NCBI GenBank assembly: GCA_024224295.1
Contig: JAAENN010000029.1
Location: 85,542 to 149,541, forward strand
Reading direction: 5' to 3'
DNA length: 64,000 nt
DNA from: Shimia sp.
GTDB lineage: Bacteria > Pseudomonadota > Alphaproteobacteria > Rhodobacterales > Rhodobacteraceae
Part shown: piece after piece, positions 29,930-39,998 of the stretch
Layout: the number at the start of each line of letters is the position of its first letter
Numbering within the stretch: the stretch's first letter is position 1
Notes under the pieces: model-generated
The model's database searches: none
The model's input: the letters and a program-made list of their open reading frames with translations, nothing else
What the model was told of the DNA's origin: nothing
Program-made: the position numbers and the translations under genes

Positions 29930-31227
29930 GCCTGTCCGCCGGACAACCAACCATCAGCGTGGTGGTGGTGAGCCGGCGGCGCCCGGAGGCGTTAAAGCGC
30001 GCCTTGGTGGGCATCTCGCAGCTGCGCTATCCGGCATTTGAGGTTGTGGTGGTCGCGGATGCTGCGGGGCTTGCGGTGGTCAATGACCTGCCGTTTGGCG
30101 ATCAGCTCAAAACTGTGGAATACGAAACCCCCAATATCTCGGCGGCGCGCAACCGTGGCATTGCTCATGCTGCGGGAGAGGTTGTGGCGTTTATTGATGA
30201 TGACGCGGTGCCGGAAACCGGATGGCTGCACCATTTGGCTATTCCTTTTGCCGAGCCTGAGGTCGTGGCGGCGGGCGGGTATGTGCGCGGGCGCAATGGA
30301 ATTGGCTTTCAATGGCAAGCGCAGAGTGTGGATGGTACAGGAGAGGGCTTGCCGTTGGACGTAAACGGGGATGAGTCCGTAGTTCTTACCCCGAACAATG
30401 GTCGAGCGATCAAGACTGAGGGCACCAATATGGCGTTTCGGCGTATGGTGCTCGCCGAGCTCGGCGGGTTTGATCCAGCGTTTCGTTATTATTTGGATGA
30501 GACGGACTTGAACCTGCGGCTGGCGGCGGCAGGGCATAAGACCGCGATTGTGCCACGGGCCGAGGTGCATCATGGCTATGCGGAAAATCGCCAACGGACG
30601 GCGGCTCGGGTGCCGCGGGATCTGAGCGAGATTGGGGCCAGCAAAGCAGTGTTTTTACGCAAGCACTGCCCTGAAGCGCAGCGTGCGACGGTGTGGAAAG
30701 CCTTTTGCCAGGGTCAGCGCCGGCGATTGTTGAGCCATATGGTGGCGGGCCACATCATGCCAGGCGATGTGCGCCGGCTGATGCGCGGCTTGCAGCAAGG
30801 CTATTCGGATGGGCAGACCCGTGCACTTGGGCAAACACCGGAGCTGACACGGGCCGCAGACGGGTTCGCGCCGTTGGTCGTTCAATTAGGACCGCAGGTT
30901 GTGATCTTTGGACGACTTTGGCGCCGAAAGACTATTTTGCGAGATACCCGGCAAGCGATCCAAGACGGTAAGTTGCCTTCGGTTTTCATCTTTTCACGTA
31001 CAGCATTATTCCATTCGGTTCGGTTTGATCCGGCAGGTTTTTGGTTGCAGCGCGGCGGGTTATTCGGACGATCTGAGCGGCGGCAGTCACTGTTTCGCAT
31101 CGGTGGCTTTGGCGCGCGGCTTAAACAAGAATTTCAACGGGTTGCGGCGCAACGGCTTATGTCAGAGACACTTCTGCCGAAACGATTGCAGACAAAACAA
31201 CAGGCTCAGAAACGGAGCAGATCATGA
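29926..31227 (+). CDS. Glycosyltransferase family 2
   Basis: [18 protein letters not shown]...[28 protein letters not shown]...GTNMAFRR. Confidence 0.88.
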   Translation: MSLSAGQPTISVVVVSRRRPEALKRALVGISQLRYPAFEVVVVADAAGLAVVNDLPFGDQLKTVEYETPNISAARNRGIAHAAGEVVAFIDDDAVPETGWLHHLAIPFAEPEVVAAGGYVRGRNGIGFQWQAQSVDGTGEGLPLDVNGDESVVLTPNNGRAIKTEGTNMAFRRMVLAELGGFDPAFRYYLDETDLNLRLAAAGHKTAIVPRAEVHHGYAENRQRTAARVPRDLSEIGASKAVFLRKHCPEAQRATVWKAFCQGQRRRLLSHMVAGHIMPGDVRRLMRGLQQGYSDGQTRALGQTPELTRAADGFAPLVVQLGPQVVIFGRLWRRKTILRDTRQAIQDGKLPSVFIFSRTALFHSVRFDPAGFWLQRGGLFGRSERRQSLFRIGGFGARLKQEFQRVAAQRLMSETLLPKRLQTKQQAQKRSRS

Positions 31228-32252
31228 CGCAGGATCAACAACGCACCGCCTTGGTGACAGGCACCGCCGGTTTTATAGGCTTTCACACCGCAGAGCGGTT
31301 GTTGCAGGAAGGCTGGAAAGTCGTCGGGCTGGACGCGATGACCGATTACTATGACGTGTCCCTCAAAGAGCGCCGTCATGCGATCTTGAAGCAGAGCGGG
31401 CAGTTCACCGCGGTGGAAGATCGTCTGGAAGGTGAAGGCGTTTTGATGGGGCTGTTTGCCGAGCACAAGCCGGATGTGGTGATCCACCTCGCGGCCCAAG
31501 CTGGGGTACGCTATTCGATCGATGCGCCGAGATCCTACGTTGAGGCAAATCTGGTAGGCACGTTTGAGTTGCTGGAGGCGGCACGGGCGTATCCGCCACA
31601 GCATATGTTGTTGGCATCGACCAGTTCGGCTTATGGCGCCAACACTGAGATGCCTTATGCGGAGACCCATAAGGCGGACAATCAGATGTCGTTTTATGCA
31701 GCCACCAAGAAGGCCAATGAGGTCATGGCGCATTCCTACGCGCATCTATACCACTTGCCGACGACGATGTTCCGCTTTTTCACGGTTTATGGCCCGTGGG
31801 GGCGGCCGGATATGGCGCTGTTTAAGTTTACCAAGGCAATTTTGGAAGGCAGCGCGATCGATATCTATAACCACGGCGATATGAGTAGGGACTTCACCTA
31901 TATCGATGATCTGGTGACCGGTATCGTCAACCTGGTTGAGGCTGTCCCGGAGGCAGCGGATACACGCGATGTGGCACGTACTGGCGATAGCCTAAGTCCG
32001 GTTGCACCATGGCGTGTGGTCAATATTGGCAATGGCCAGCCCGTCCAGTTGATGAAGTATGTGGCGGCCATTGAGGCCGCGCTTGGCCAAGAAGCCAAGA
32101 AAAACTTCATGGACATGCAGCCGGGCGACGTACCAGCGACCTGGGCGGATGCAAGTTTGCTTGTGCAGTTGACCGGCACCATTCCGCAAACACCCGTGGA
32201 AGAGGGCGTTGCGAAATTTGTGGAATGGTATCGCGAGTACTACAGCGTTTAG
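31224..32252 (+). CDS. NAD-dependent epimerase (UDP-glucuronate 4-epimerase-like)
   Basis: [56 protein letters not shown]. Confidence 0.9.
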   Translation: MTQDQQRTALVTGTAGFIGFHTAERLLQEGWKVVGLDAMTDYYDVSLKERRHAILKQSGQFTAVEDRLEGEGVLMGLFAEHKPDVVIHLAAQAGVRYSIDAPRSYVEANLVGTFELLEAARAYPPQHMLLASTSSAYGANTEMPYAETHKADNQMSFYAATKKANEVMAHSYAHLYHLPTTMFRFFTVYGPWGRPDMALFKFTKAILEGSAIDIYNHGDMSRDFTYIDDLVTGIVNLVEAVPEAADTRDVARTGDSLSPVAPWRVVNIGNGQPVQLMKYVAAIEAALGQEAKKNFMDMQPGDVPATWADASLLVQLTGTIPQTPVEEGVAKFVEWYREYYSV

Positions 32253-32258
32253 ACGCGC

Positions 32259-34154
32259 TTAGGATTCGCCCACAACGGAGAGGGCCGGAGTCTTTGAAGG
32301 CGCAAGTGCGACAATTTCGGTCTGTCCGTTTTCGACATAGCGATGCAGGGTGGCTGTTAACAGTTGGATATCACGTGTTTCGATAGAGCGCCTAAGCTCC
32401 TGTAGGGCGCTGGCAACCTGCAGCTCGGAGAGCATTTTTTCCTGTGCGCGCATGATCTTCGGATGTGGTGTCGTCAGCATGTCGCTGCCTATCAGCAATT
32501 CCTCATGCATTTTCTCACCCTCTTGCAGGCCGGTGAAGGTGATTGCGATGTCGCCTGCTGGGTTGTTTTCGTTGCGAACAGAATAGCCTGCGGCCTCAAT
32601 CATTTTGAGGGCCATGTCGTGGATTGAGACGGGCTCACCCATGTCCAACACAAATACATCATCGCCACGAGAGAAGCTGCCGGCCAGAAGTACCAAGCGC
32701 ACGGCTTCGTCGATGGTCATGAAATATCGGGTGACGTCCGGATGCGTCACGGTTACCGGACCAAGATCCCGAATTTGTTTCTGAAACAGTGGGATCACGG
32801 AGCCGGAAGATCCCAGCACATTGCCAAAGCGTACCATAGAGAATTTGGTGTGTTCAGAGCGTTTGGCGAGATCCTGTATGACCAACTCTGCCATACGTTT
32901 GGTGGATCCCATCATTGAAGAGGGTCGCACGGCCTTATCGGTTGAGACCAGAATGAACCGGTCGACGCGGGCGAGACGGGCCTCCTCGGCTAGTACGCGG
33001 GTGCCAATGACATTGTTTCGCACACCCTCAAACGCATTGGTTTCCACCAGATTGACATGCTTGTACGCGGCCGCGTGGAAAACCACTTCAATCCGATGTT
33101 TCATCAAGGTTTCGCGCATGAGTTCCGGGTGTTCGATGCTGCCCAGAACCGCTGTCATACGTAAGCCGGGGTTGTCCTGTTTGAGTTCATTGGCGATTTT
33201 GTAGAGGGCGTATTCACTGTGGTCGACCAATACCAGTTCCTGGGGGCGGCAACGGGCGATTTGCCGACAGAGTTCGCCTCCAATGGAGCCGCCAGCGCCG
33301 GTCACGAGGATACGATGGTCGCGGTAAGTGCTTTCGGTTTGAGGCAGCTCGTTTTCTACGGCGTCACGGCCAAGAAGTGTGTCGAGTTGAAGCGGAGCGG
33401 CGGCAGTGACTTCTTCGCCACGCAGGACAATATCTGCAAACGATGGAAGCGCCAGAACTTCACAGCCAAGGGCGGACAAACGCTTGCCAATTTGCAAGCG
33501 TACAGACTGGTTGGCAGACGGCATGGCCAACACCACGCGGTCAATTCGATTGCGGCGTACAATGGCCGCAATCCGTTTAGGGGAGTGAACCTTGAGCCCC
33601 AAAATAGTGAGTTTATATAGATTTGGATCGTCGTCAACAAAGCCGAAGGCCTTGAATTCGTGATCAGTTTGCAGGGCAGCCGCCATTTGTTGCCCTGTTT
33701 GCCCTGCACCATAAATCAGCACTTGCTTACGGGGCAATTTCTGAGCGTAAACACGCTCCACAATTTTGAACATCACGTAACGGCTTGTCACAGACAGCAC
33801 GACAAAAAGCGTTGCAAACTCAAGCCATATTCCAGCGGTGATATCAGAAAGCCCAAGGGTTTGTGACAAGGTGAAACCTGTCATTGCCGTCGCCAATGAA
33901 GCCAGCATGACCTTGGCAAGATCATCGATGCCAAAAGTGTTAAGTTTAATACGGTTAAGGCCCAAAAGATGGACGGCTATCCCTGTGGTGGCCAGCACCG
34001 CCGGTGCAAACCAAAGTACAGAGGTCGAGACTTGCGAATCGCTGGCGAGGGGTATCGCGATGAGCAGTGCCAACGCGACCATTACAAGGTCTACGAGCAA
34101 CAAAATGCACGCCTTGTGAAAGTGCGACAGCGAAGATAAAACTTTGAAAATCAT
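32259..34154 (-). CDS. Polysaccharide biosynthesis nucleoside-diphosphate sugar epimerase/dehydratase (CapD/FlaA1 family)
   Basis: N-terminal TM helices, VLIYGAGQTGQQMA and ILVTGAGGSIGGELCRQI Rossmann motifs, STDKAVRPSSMMGSTKRMAE. Confidence 0.92.
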   Translation of the reverse strand: MIFKVLSSLSHFHKACILLLVDLVMVALALLIAIPLASDSQVSTSVLWFAPAVLATTGIAVHLLGLNRIKLNTFGIDDLAKVMLASLATAMTGFTLSQTLGLSDITAGIWLEFATLFVVLSVTSRYVMFKIVERVYAQKLPRKQVLIYGAGQTGQQMAAALQTDHEFKAFGFVDDDPNLYKLTILGLKVHSPKRIAAIVRRNRIDRVVLAMPSANQSVRLQIGKRLSALGCEVLALPSFADIVLRGEEVTAAAPLQLDTLLGRDAVENELPQTESTYRDHRILVTGAGGSIGGELCRQIARCRPQELVLVDHSEYALYKIANELKQDNPGLRMTAVLGSIEHPELMRETLMKHRIEVVFHAAAYKHVNLVETNAFEGVRNNVIGTRVLAEEARLARVDRFILVSTDKAVRPSSMMGSTKRMAELVIQDLAKRSEHTKFSMVRFGNVLGSSGSVIPLFQKQIRDLGPVTVTHPDVTRYFMTIDEAVRLVLLAGSFSRGDDVFVLDMGEPVSIHDMALKMIEAAGYSVRNENNPAGDIAITFTGLQEGEKMHEELLIGSDMLTTPHPKIMRAQEKMLSELQVASALQELRRSIETRDIQLLTATLHRYVENGQTEIVALAPSKTPALSVVGES

Positions 34155-34518
34155 AATGTTTATTCACACTCGGTGTCATAAAAAACTAGTTATTTAAGTA
34201 CACTTTGAGACTTTGCTCTAAATATGGGAATTCTTCCCTGGAGTGTATCTGTCGATTCTGGGGGTGCTACGTGCACCCATTCACTAATGACCTCTTTATA
34301 AGGTAGGGCTGAGTAAATTTGAATTGGATTCTCAATATTTCGCATTGTTTGCACTAAAGCGCCTAAGAAGGTGGCAGCCTCGTGCTGAGCCGCCATGTCA
34401 CATGCAGCACATGTTTTTGATAGAGGCCGGAGGCCCACAGTGTTGGGAAAGTTAAAATGTCGTGCTTGCTTTGAAAAATGCGCTGGTACAGAAAGGGAAA
34501 AAATAGGTGAGGCGGGAT

Positions 34519-35622
34519 ATGCGGTTTGTGGGTTTGAGAGCAGCTTTGGTGCTTGCTTTGGTCTCCGTCGCGGCGTGCTCATTGCCACGGGGCGGTCCAA
34601 TTGCCTCCGAGATTGTTGGTGAAAAAGCGGTTCCCGAAGATATTCAAGTTGCAGAAGTGACGCGTCAAAGTGTTGCTCAGATCGCTTCTTGGCCCAAAAC
34701 TGGATGGCATGGTCACTACCATTGGTTTGCCCGTTCGCCTGGAGCCAGTAGCCGGATAATTCAAGTTGGAGATTTGGTCACACTCACAGTGTGGGACAAC
34801 CAAGAGAACTCATTACTGTTGGGGCCAGCCGATCGGTCTGTCCCTTTGCGCCCGGTTGAGGTCACAGAGGCAGGCACAGTTTTTGTGCCTTATGTGAACG
34901 ACATCATGGTCAAAGGGCTGACACCCTATCAGGCCCGCGAGAAAATCCAGCAGCAAATGACGCCGATTGCCCCGTCGGCTCAAGTCCAGATCGATGTTAT
35001 CTCAGGGCCGTCGAACTCGGTCAATGTCGTGACGGGGGTCGCCACACCAATGCAATTGCCGCTGTCTGATCGAAATGTTTCCATTTTGTCTGTGATTGCG
35101 CAGTCTGGTGGAGTCAGCGAGACGATCCAGAACCCGCTTGTGCGGCTACAGCGTCAAGGAAAGTCCTATGAGATACCTCTGGATAGTTTGCTGAAAGATC
35201 CCGCTAAGAATGTCATCGTCCGAGGTGGTGATAATGTCATCGTTGAAGAGGATGAACGCTATTTCATCGCGGTTGGATCCACAGAAAACGAAGAGTTGAT
35301 TTACTTCCATCAGGAAAAGATCACAGCCATTGAAGCGGTTTCGTTGCTTGGCGGGCTGAATGACGCGCGAGCCAACCCACAGGGGCTCTTTATTCTGCGG
35401 CAATATGCAAAGGGCGATGTACGTAATGATGGCACAGGACCAATTGCGCCACATGTGATTTTTCAGTTTGATCTGACAAAGCCTGACCATTTGTTTGGCG
35501 CGAAGACGTTTCAAGTGTATCCCGGCGATATCGTCGTTGCGAGCGAGTCGGCCGTGAAGCCCGCGCAAGCGGTCATTGCTTTAGTTGGTTCGATGTTTGC
35601 GATTGCCAATGTATTTAATTGA
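34519..35622 (+). CDS. Polysaccharide export lipoprotein (Wza/KpsD-like)
   Basis: Lipobox LVSVAACS; VGDLVTLTVWDNQENSLL; FVPYVNDIMVKGLTPYQAREKIQQQM; SLBB-like repeats. Confidence 0.88.
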   Translation: MRFVGLRAALVLALVSVAACSLPRGGPIASEIVGEKAVPEDIQVAEVTRQSVAQIASWPKTGWHGHYHWFARSPGASSRIIQVGDLVTLTVWDNQENSLLLGPADRSVPLRPVEVTEAGTVFVPYVNDIMVKGLTPYQAREKIQQQMTPIAPSAQVQIDVISGPSNSVNVVTGVATPMQLPLSDRNVSILSVIAQSGGVSETIQNPLVRLQRQGKSYEIPLDSLLKDPAKNVIVRGGDNVIVEEDERYFIAVGSTENEELIYFHQEKITAIEAVSLLGGLNDARANPQGLFILRQYAKGDVRNDGTGPIAPHVIFQFDLTKPDHLFGAKTFQVYPGDIVVASESAVKPAQAVIALVGSMFAIANVFN

Positions 35623-35818
35623 CGCGCCTAGCATTTGAGCGTTTTACAGAGCGTGGAAACAAGGAATATGCTTCCAGGTTGTTTGTGTGGAAACGGGTGA
35701 AAAATCGTGCTATCGCCGAAATATTTTTTGAAACTGAATTTTCATAATCGAATCTATATTCTTAAAAGCGGTGTTCAGCGTGCTGACCTTACACCGCAGT
35801 GAACAGAGAGAGCTAAGT

Positions 35819-36712
35819 ATGCAGCGTAAAGTTACCAAGGCCATTTTTCCTGTAGCCGGTATGGGGACCCGGTTTTTGCCGGCGACCAAATCGGTACCGA
35901 AGGAAATCATGACACTGGTTGACCGTCCTTTGATCCAATATGCGATTGATGAGGCGCGCGAGGCGGGTATCACAGAATTCATCTTTGTGACGTCGCGCGG
36001 CAAGGGTGCACTTGAAGACTATTTTGATTGCGCACCGCAATTGGAGCAGATCCTGCGCGAAAAGGACAAAACCGAGCTTCTAGAAGCTGTAGAAGCGACC
36101 AATATGGAAAGCGGCGCGATTGCCTATATTCGTCAGCACAAAGCTATGGGGCTTGGTCATGCGGTGGCCTGTGCAAGTCGTTTGGTCGCGGATGAGCCGT
36201 TTGCTGTGATCCTGCCGGATGACGTGATTGCCGGCGAGACTTCCTGTCTTAAGCAGATGGTTGATGCCTATCAGGAAACCGGTGGGTGTATGGTTGCCGC
36301 TATGGAAGTGCCACCGGTCAAAGCATCGTCTTATGGTGTGTTGGACGTGAAAGAAGACATGGGCGCGATGGTGTCGGTAAAAGGCATGGTCGAGAAGCCT
36401 GTCCCGGGTACAGAGCCGTCCAATCTGGCGGTAATTGGGCGCTACATCCTGACACCGGAAATTTTCAAAAATCTAAAAAATCAGGGTGAAGGGGCTGGTG
36501 GCGAAATTCAGCTGACCGACGCGATTGCGGCCGAGATCGAAAAAGGCGCGAACGTGTTTGGTTACCGCTTCCAGGGTCGTCGTTATGATTGTGGTTCTAA
36601 GGCCGGCTTCCTCCAGGCCACAGTGGCCTTTGCGCTGGAGCGCGACGATTTGCGCGACGAACTGTCCCAATATCTGGAAGAGCTGGTGGTGGCGCGCCGC
36701 GCGGCGGAATAA
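35819..36712 (+). CDS. galU: UTP-glucose-1-phosphate uridylyltransferase
   Basis: KAIFPVAGMGTRFLPATKSVPKEIMTLVDRPLIQYAIDEA. Confidence 0.95.
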   Translation: MQRKVTKAIFPVAGMGTRFLPATKSVPKEIMTLVDRPLIQYAIDEAREAGITEFIFVTSRGKGALEDYFDCAPQLEQILREKDKTELLEAVEATNMESGAIAYIRQHKAMGLGHAVACASRLVADEPFAVILPDDVIAGETSCLKQMVDAYQETGGCMVAAMEVPPVKASSYGVLDVKEDMGAMVSVKGMVEKPVPGTEPSNLAVIGRYILTPEIFKNLKNQGEGAGGEIQLTDAIAAEIEKGANVFGYRFQGRRYDCGSKAGFLQATVAFALERDDLRDELSQYLEELVVARRAAE

Positions 36713-36736
36713 TACTCCCCTGAAAGGACCACTGTT

Positions 36737-37720
36737 GTGAACCACGTAATCGTCACAGGCGGCGCGGGCTACATCGGCTCGCACGCATGTAAAGCATTGG
36801 CGGCAGCAGGCTTTGTGCCTGTGACTTTCGACAATTTGACTACAGGTTGGTCAGACGCGGTCAAATTTGGCCCGTTTGAAAAAGGCGACCTGCTGGACCG
36901 TGGGCGTCTTGATGAGGTGTTCAAAAAATATGCGCCGGTTGCGGTAATGCATTTTGCTGCACTCTCGCAGGTGGGCGAAAGCATGAAGGAGCCTGGAAAA
37001 TACTGGCTCAACAATGTGCAGGGTTCTCTGAATCTTATAGAAGCGACAGTGGATGCGGGGGTGCGCAACTTTGTGTTTTCGTCGACCTGTGCGACCTATG
37101 GTGACCATGACAATGTGACGCTAGACGAAGATGTAGAGCAGCTTCCAATCAACGCATATGGCGGGTCAAAGCGGGCAATTGAGGATATGTTGCGCGATTT
37201 TGAGGGTGCTAGTGGACTGCGGTCCGTGATCTTCCGGTACTTTAATGTGGCGGGTGCCGATCCGGATGCGGAGGTCGGAGAATTCCATCAGCCTGAGACC
37301 CATCTGGTGCCATTGATGCTAGACGCAATTGACGGCAAACGTGATGCTTTGACCATTTTTGGTACCGATTATGACACACCTGATGGCACTTGTATTCGCG
37401 ACTACGTGCATGTGTGTGATTTGGTGGATGCGCATGTTTTGGGGCTGCGCTGGCTCCAAGAAGGCAAAGGCAGTCGGGTGTTCAACCTTGGAACTGGAAC
37501 TGGGTTTTCAGTACGCGAGGTGATTGATCAGTCCCGTGCAGTGACCAATCGGGCGGTGCCATATACCGAAGGTCCCCGCCGTCCGGGGGATTGCACAAAG
37601 CTGGTCTCTGGCTCGACACGGGCTGAGAAAGAGCTAGGGTGGGAGCCGAAACGCTCCAAAATGGACCTGATGATTGCCGATGCATGGAGATGGCATCAGA
37701 CCGGGCATTACGACAAGTAA
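36737..37720 (+). CDS. galE: UDP-glucose 4-epimerase
   Basis: VIVTGGAGYIGSHACKALAAAGFVPVTFDNLTTGW; FSSTCATYGDHDNV; YGGSKRAIE. Confidence 0.95.
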   Translation: MNHVIVTGGAGYIGSHACKALAAAGFVPVTFDNLTTGWSDAVKFGPFEKGDLLDRGRLDEVFKKYAPVAVMHFAALSQVGESMKEPGKYWLNNVQGSLNLIEATVDAGVRNFVFSSTCATYGDHDNVTLDEDVEQLPINAYGGSKRAIEDMLRDFEGASGLRSVIFRYFNVAGADPDAEVGEFHQPETHLVPLMLDAIDGKRDALTIFGTDYDTPDGTCIRDYVHVCDLVDAHVLGLRWLQEGKGSRVFNLGTGTGFSVREVIDQSRAVTNRAVPYTEGPRRPGDCTKLVSGSTRAEKELGWEPKRSKMDLMIADAWRWHQTGHYDK

Positions 37721-37742
37721 TCCTCCCGCTCGACTTCTGGAA

Positions 37743-38939
37743 ATGACACGAGTGCTGGCCCTTGCGGGACGGCGCCCGTCCGGCGTGGACCGGGTATGCC
37801 TGGCCTATCTGCGAGCGGTCCTGTCTGATGGTGTGCCATGTTTTGGACTGGTGCGGACAGGGTTGGGTTTTGTGCTGTTGGATCAGGCGGGCATGGAGGC
37901 TTGTCTTGAGGCCATAGAGGGTCAGAGGGCGTGGCCGGCACCGGATTTTATTTCCCGGATGCGGCATCGAGTGGGCAGCGCGCGACGGGTGCCGGATACA
38001 ATGGCGCGGCAAGCGGCCATGGCGCGGGCGCGTCCCCGTGGACTGGGGCGTATGCTGCAGCGATATGTGCCGGAAGGCTGTGTCTACATCAATGCCGATC
38101 AGACCACTTTCACGACCCGCGTGGCGCAAGCTGTGAAAAGCGTGAAGAATGGCAAAATCACCGTGTTTATCCATGACACCATTCCGCTGGATCATCCGCA
38201 GTATCAGACCCCACGGTCGGTGGAGAAACTGGCAGCCATTTTAAAGCGTTGTGCCAGTTATGCGGATTTGATCCTTACCAATTCGCATGTTTCAGCCAGT
38301 GACATTGCCCGCCACATGGCACCTTTGGGAGAGGTCCCTCCAGTGGAGGTTGCCCACCTTGGGGTCGAGGTTGATTTTTTCGCAACTGAGAACAATCAAA
38401 GCGGAGCTTCGGTCGCAGCGCCCTATTTCTTGTGTTTGGGCACCATTGAGCCGCGGAAGAATATTTGCTTTTTGCTGGACCTGTGGGAGGACATGGCCAG
38501 GCGTATGCCGGAGGATGAGGTTCCACGCCTGGTGATTGCAGGACGGCGTGGTTGGGAGAGCGCGGACGTGCTGACGCGACTCGAATCATCGCCTTTGAGG
38601 GGTAAGATTCTGTTGGAATTTAATGATTTAGGGGACAAGGAGTTGCGCTCTCTTATAGGAGGCACTGATGGACTTTTGTTTCCAAGTCATGCCGAAGGCT
38701 TTGGCTTGCCACCGGTGGAAGCCGCTGCCATGGGGGTGCCTGTGGTGGCCAATGTATTACCTGTTTTGCGGGAGATTCTCGGGGATTATCCCATTTACGC
38801 AAGCGTTTCAGATGTTTATCTATGGGAAACAATCATTCGGACTCTCGCCACCGCTGCGAAGGCCGGATCAGAGACACATCAGCGCTTTACACCACCAACA
38901 TGGGAGGCGCATTTCAACTCGGTCTTAAGGGTCACGTGA
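37743..38939 (+). CDS. Glycosyltransferase family 1 (GT4-like)
   Basis: FLCLGTIEPRKNICFLLDLWEDM...GLLFPSHAEGFGLPPVEAAAMGVPVVANVLPVLREILGD; start uncertain (ORF open from 37674, overlapping galE). Confidence 0.88.
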   Translation: MTRVLALAGRRPSGVDRVCLAYLRAVLSDGVPCFGLVRTGLGFVLLDQAGMEACLEAIEGQRAWPAPDFISRMRHRVGSARRVPDTMARQAAMARARPRGLGRMLQRYVPEGCVYINADQTTFTTRVAQAVKSVKNGKITVFIHDTIPLDHPQYQTPRSVEKLAAILKRCASYADLILTNSHVSASDIARHMAPLGEVPPVEVAHLGVEVDFFATENNQSGASVAAPYFLCLGTIEPRKNICFLLDLWEDMARRMPEDEVPRLVIAGRRGWESADVLTRLESSPLRGKILLEFNDLGDKELRSLIGGTDGLLFPSHAEGFGLPPVEAAAMGVPVVANVLPVLREILGDYPIYASVSDVYLWETIIRTLATAAKAGSETHQRFTPPTWEAHFNSVLRVT

Positions 38940-38987
38940 TACACCCTGTAGCTGGACCTTTGGAGATTGAGGAAGGTTGGGACAGGA

Positions 38988-39998
38988 GTGAGCGCGCTGC
39001 AATCATATCGGCTTCGGATTCGACGCCGGCATCGTCTTGTGCGTGCTATCCGCAAGCGGCGTGAATTACGCAGCATGTCCGACCGTACTGGGCAGATCAG
39101 ATCCTCGGATTTGCTGGCGTTTTCTACACTGCGCAACGAGCATATTCGTTTGCCGTTTTTTCTGGATTACTACCGGAACAAAGGCATCAATCACTTTCTG
39201 ATCGTGGACAACGACAGCGACGATGGGTCGCTGGAATATCTGATGGAGCAGCCGGATGTGTCGGTATGGCACACCCGCAAGAGCTACAAGAAATCCAAGT
39301 TCGGGGTGGACTGGCTCAATTGGTTGCAGTTCCGATACGGGCACAATCATTGGTGTCTGGTGGTGGATCCGGATGAGTTCTTTATCTACCCTTTCTGTGA
39401 CACGAGGCCGATCCGGGCGCTGACGGATTGGCTGGATGCCAGTTCAATCAAATCATTCAGCGCGATGCTCTTGGACATGTATCCGCGTGGACCCATTACG
39501 GAGCAGCCGTACCAATCGGGGCAGGATCCGATGGACATTGCCTGTTGGTTTGATGCGGGAAATTATACGATGACCAAAAATCCGCAGTACGGCAATCTGT
39601 GGATTCAAGGTGGACCGCGGTCGCGCGTGTTTTTCCCGGATGAGCCAGAGTTGGCGCCTGCGCTTAACAAGATCCCGCTGGTGAAGTGGAACCGGCGGTA
39701 CTGCTATGCCAGCTCTACGCATATGTTGCTGCCGCGTGGATTAAACCAAGTCTATGATGAGTGGGGCGGTGAAAAGGCCTCTGGTCTATTGTTGCACGCG
39801 AAGTTCTTGGACACGTTCACAGTGAAGGCCGAAGAAGAACTGGAGCGCAATCAGCACTATTCCGCGAGCGTGGAATACAAGGCTTATGCTGAGCGCCTGC
39901 GGGATGCGCCTGAGCTTTGGTGCAAGTGGAGTGAAAAGTACATCAATTGGCGGCAGCTTGAGATTCTGGGGCTAATGTCCAAGGGGAACTGGGCATGA
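38988..39998 (+). CDS. Glycosyltransferase family 2 (Glyco_tranf_2_4-like)
   Basis: LLAFSTLRNEHIRLPFFLDYYRNKGINHFLIVDNDSDDGSLEYL...WCLVVDPDEFFIYPF; GTG start preferred, 39075 ATG alternative. Confidence 0.85.
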   Translation: MSALQSYRLRIRRRHRLVRAIRKRRELRSMSDRTGQIRSSDLLAFSTLRNEHIRLPFFLDYYRNKGINHFLIVDNDSDDGSLEYLMEQPDVSVWHTRKSYKKSKFGVDWLNWLQFRYGHNHWCLVVDPDEFFIYPFCDTRPIRALTDWLDASSIKSFSAMLLDMYPRGPITEQPYQSGQDPMDIACWFDAGNYTMTKNPQYGNLWIQGGPRSRVFFPDEPELAPALNKIPLVKWNRRYCYASSTHMLLPRGLNQVYDEWGGEKASGLLLHAKFLDTFTVKAEEELERNQHYSASVEYKAYAERLRDAPELWCKWSEKYINWRQLEILGLMSKGNWA

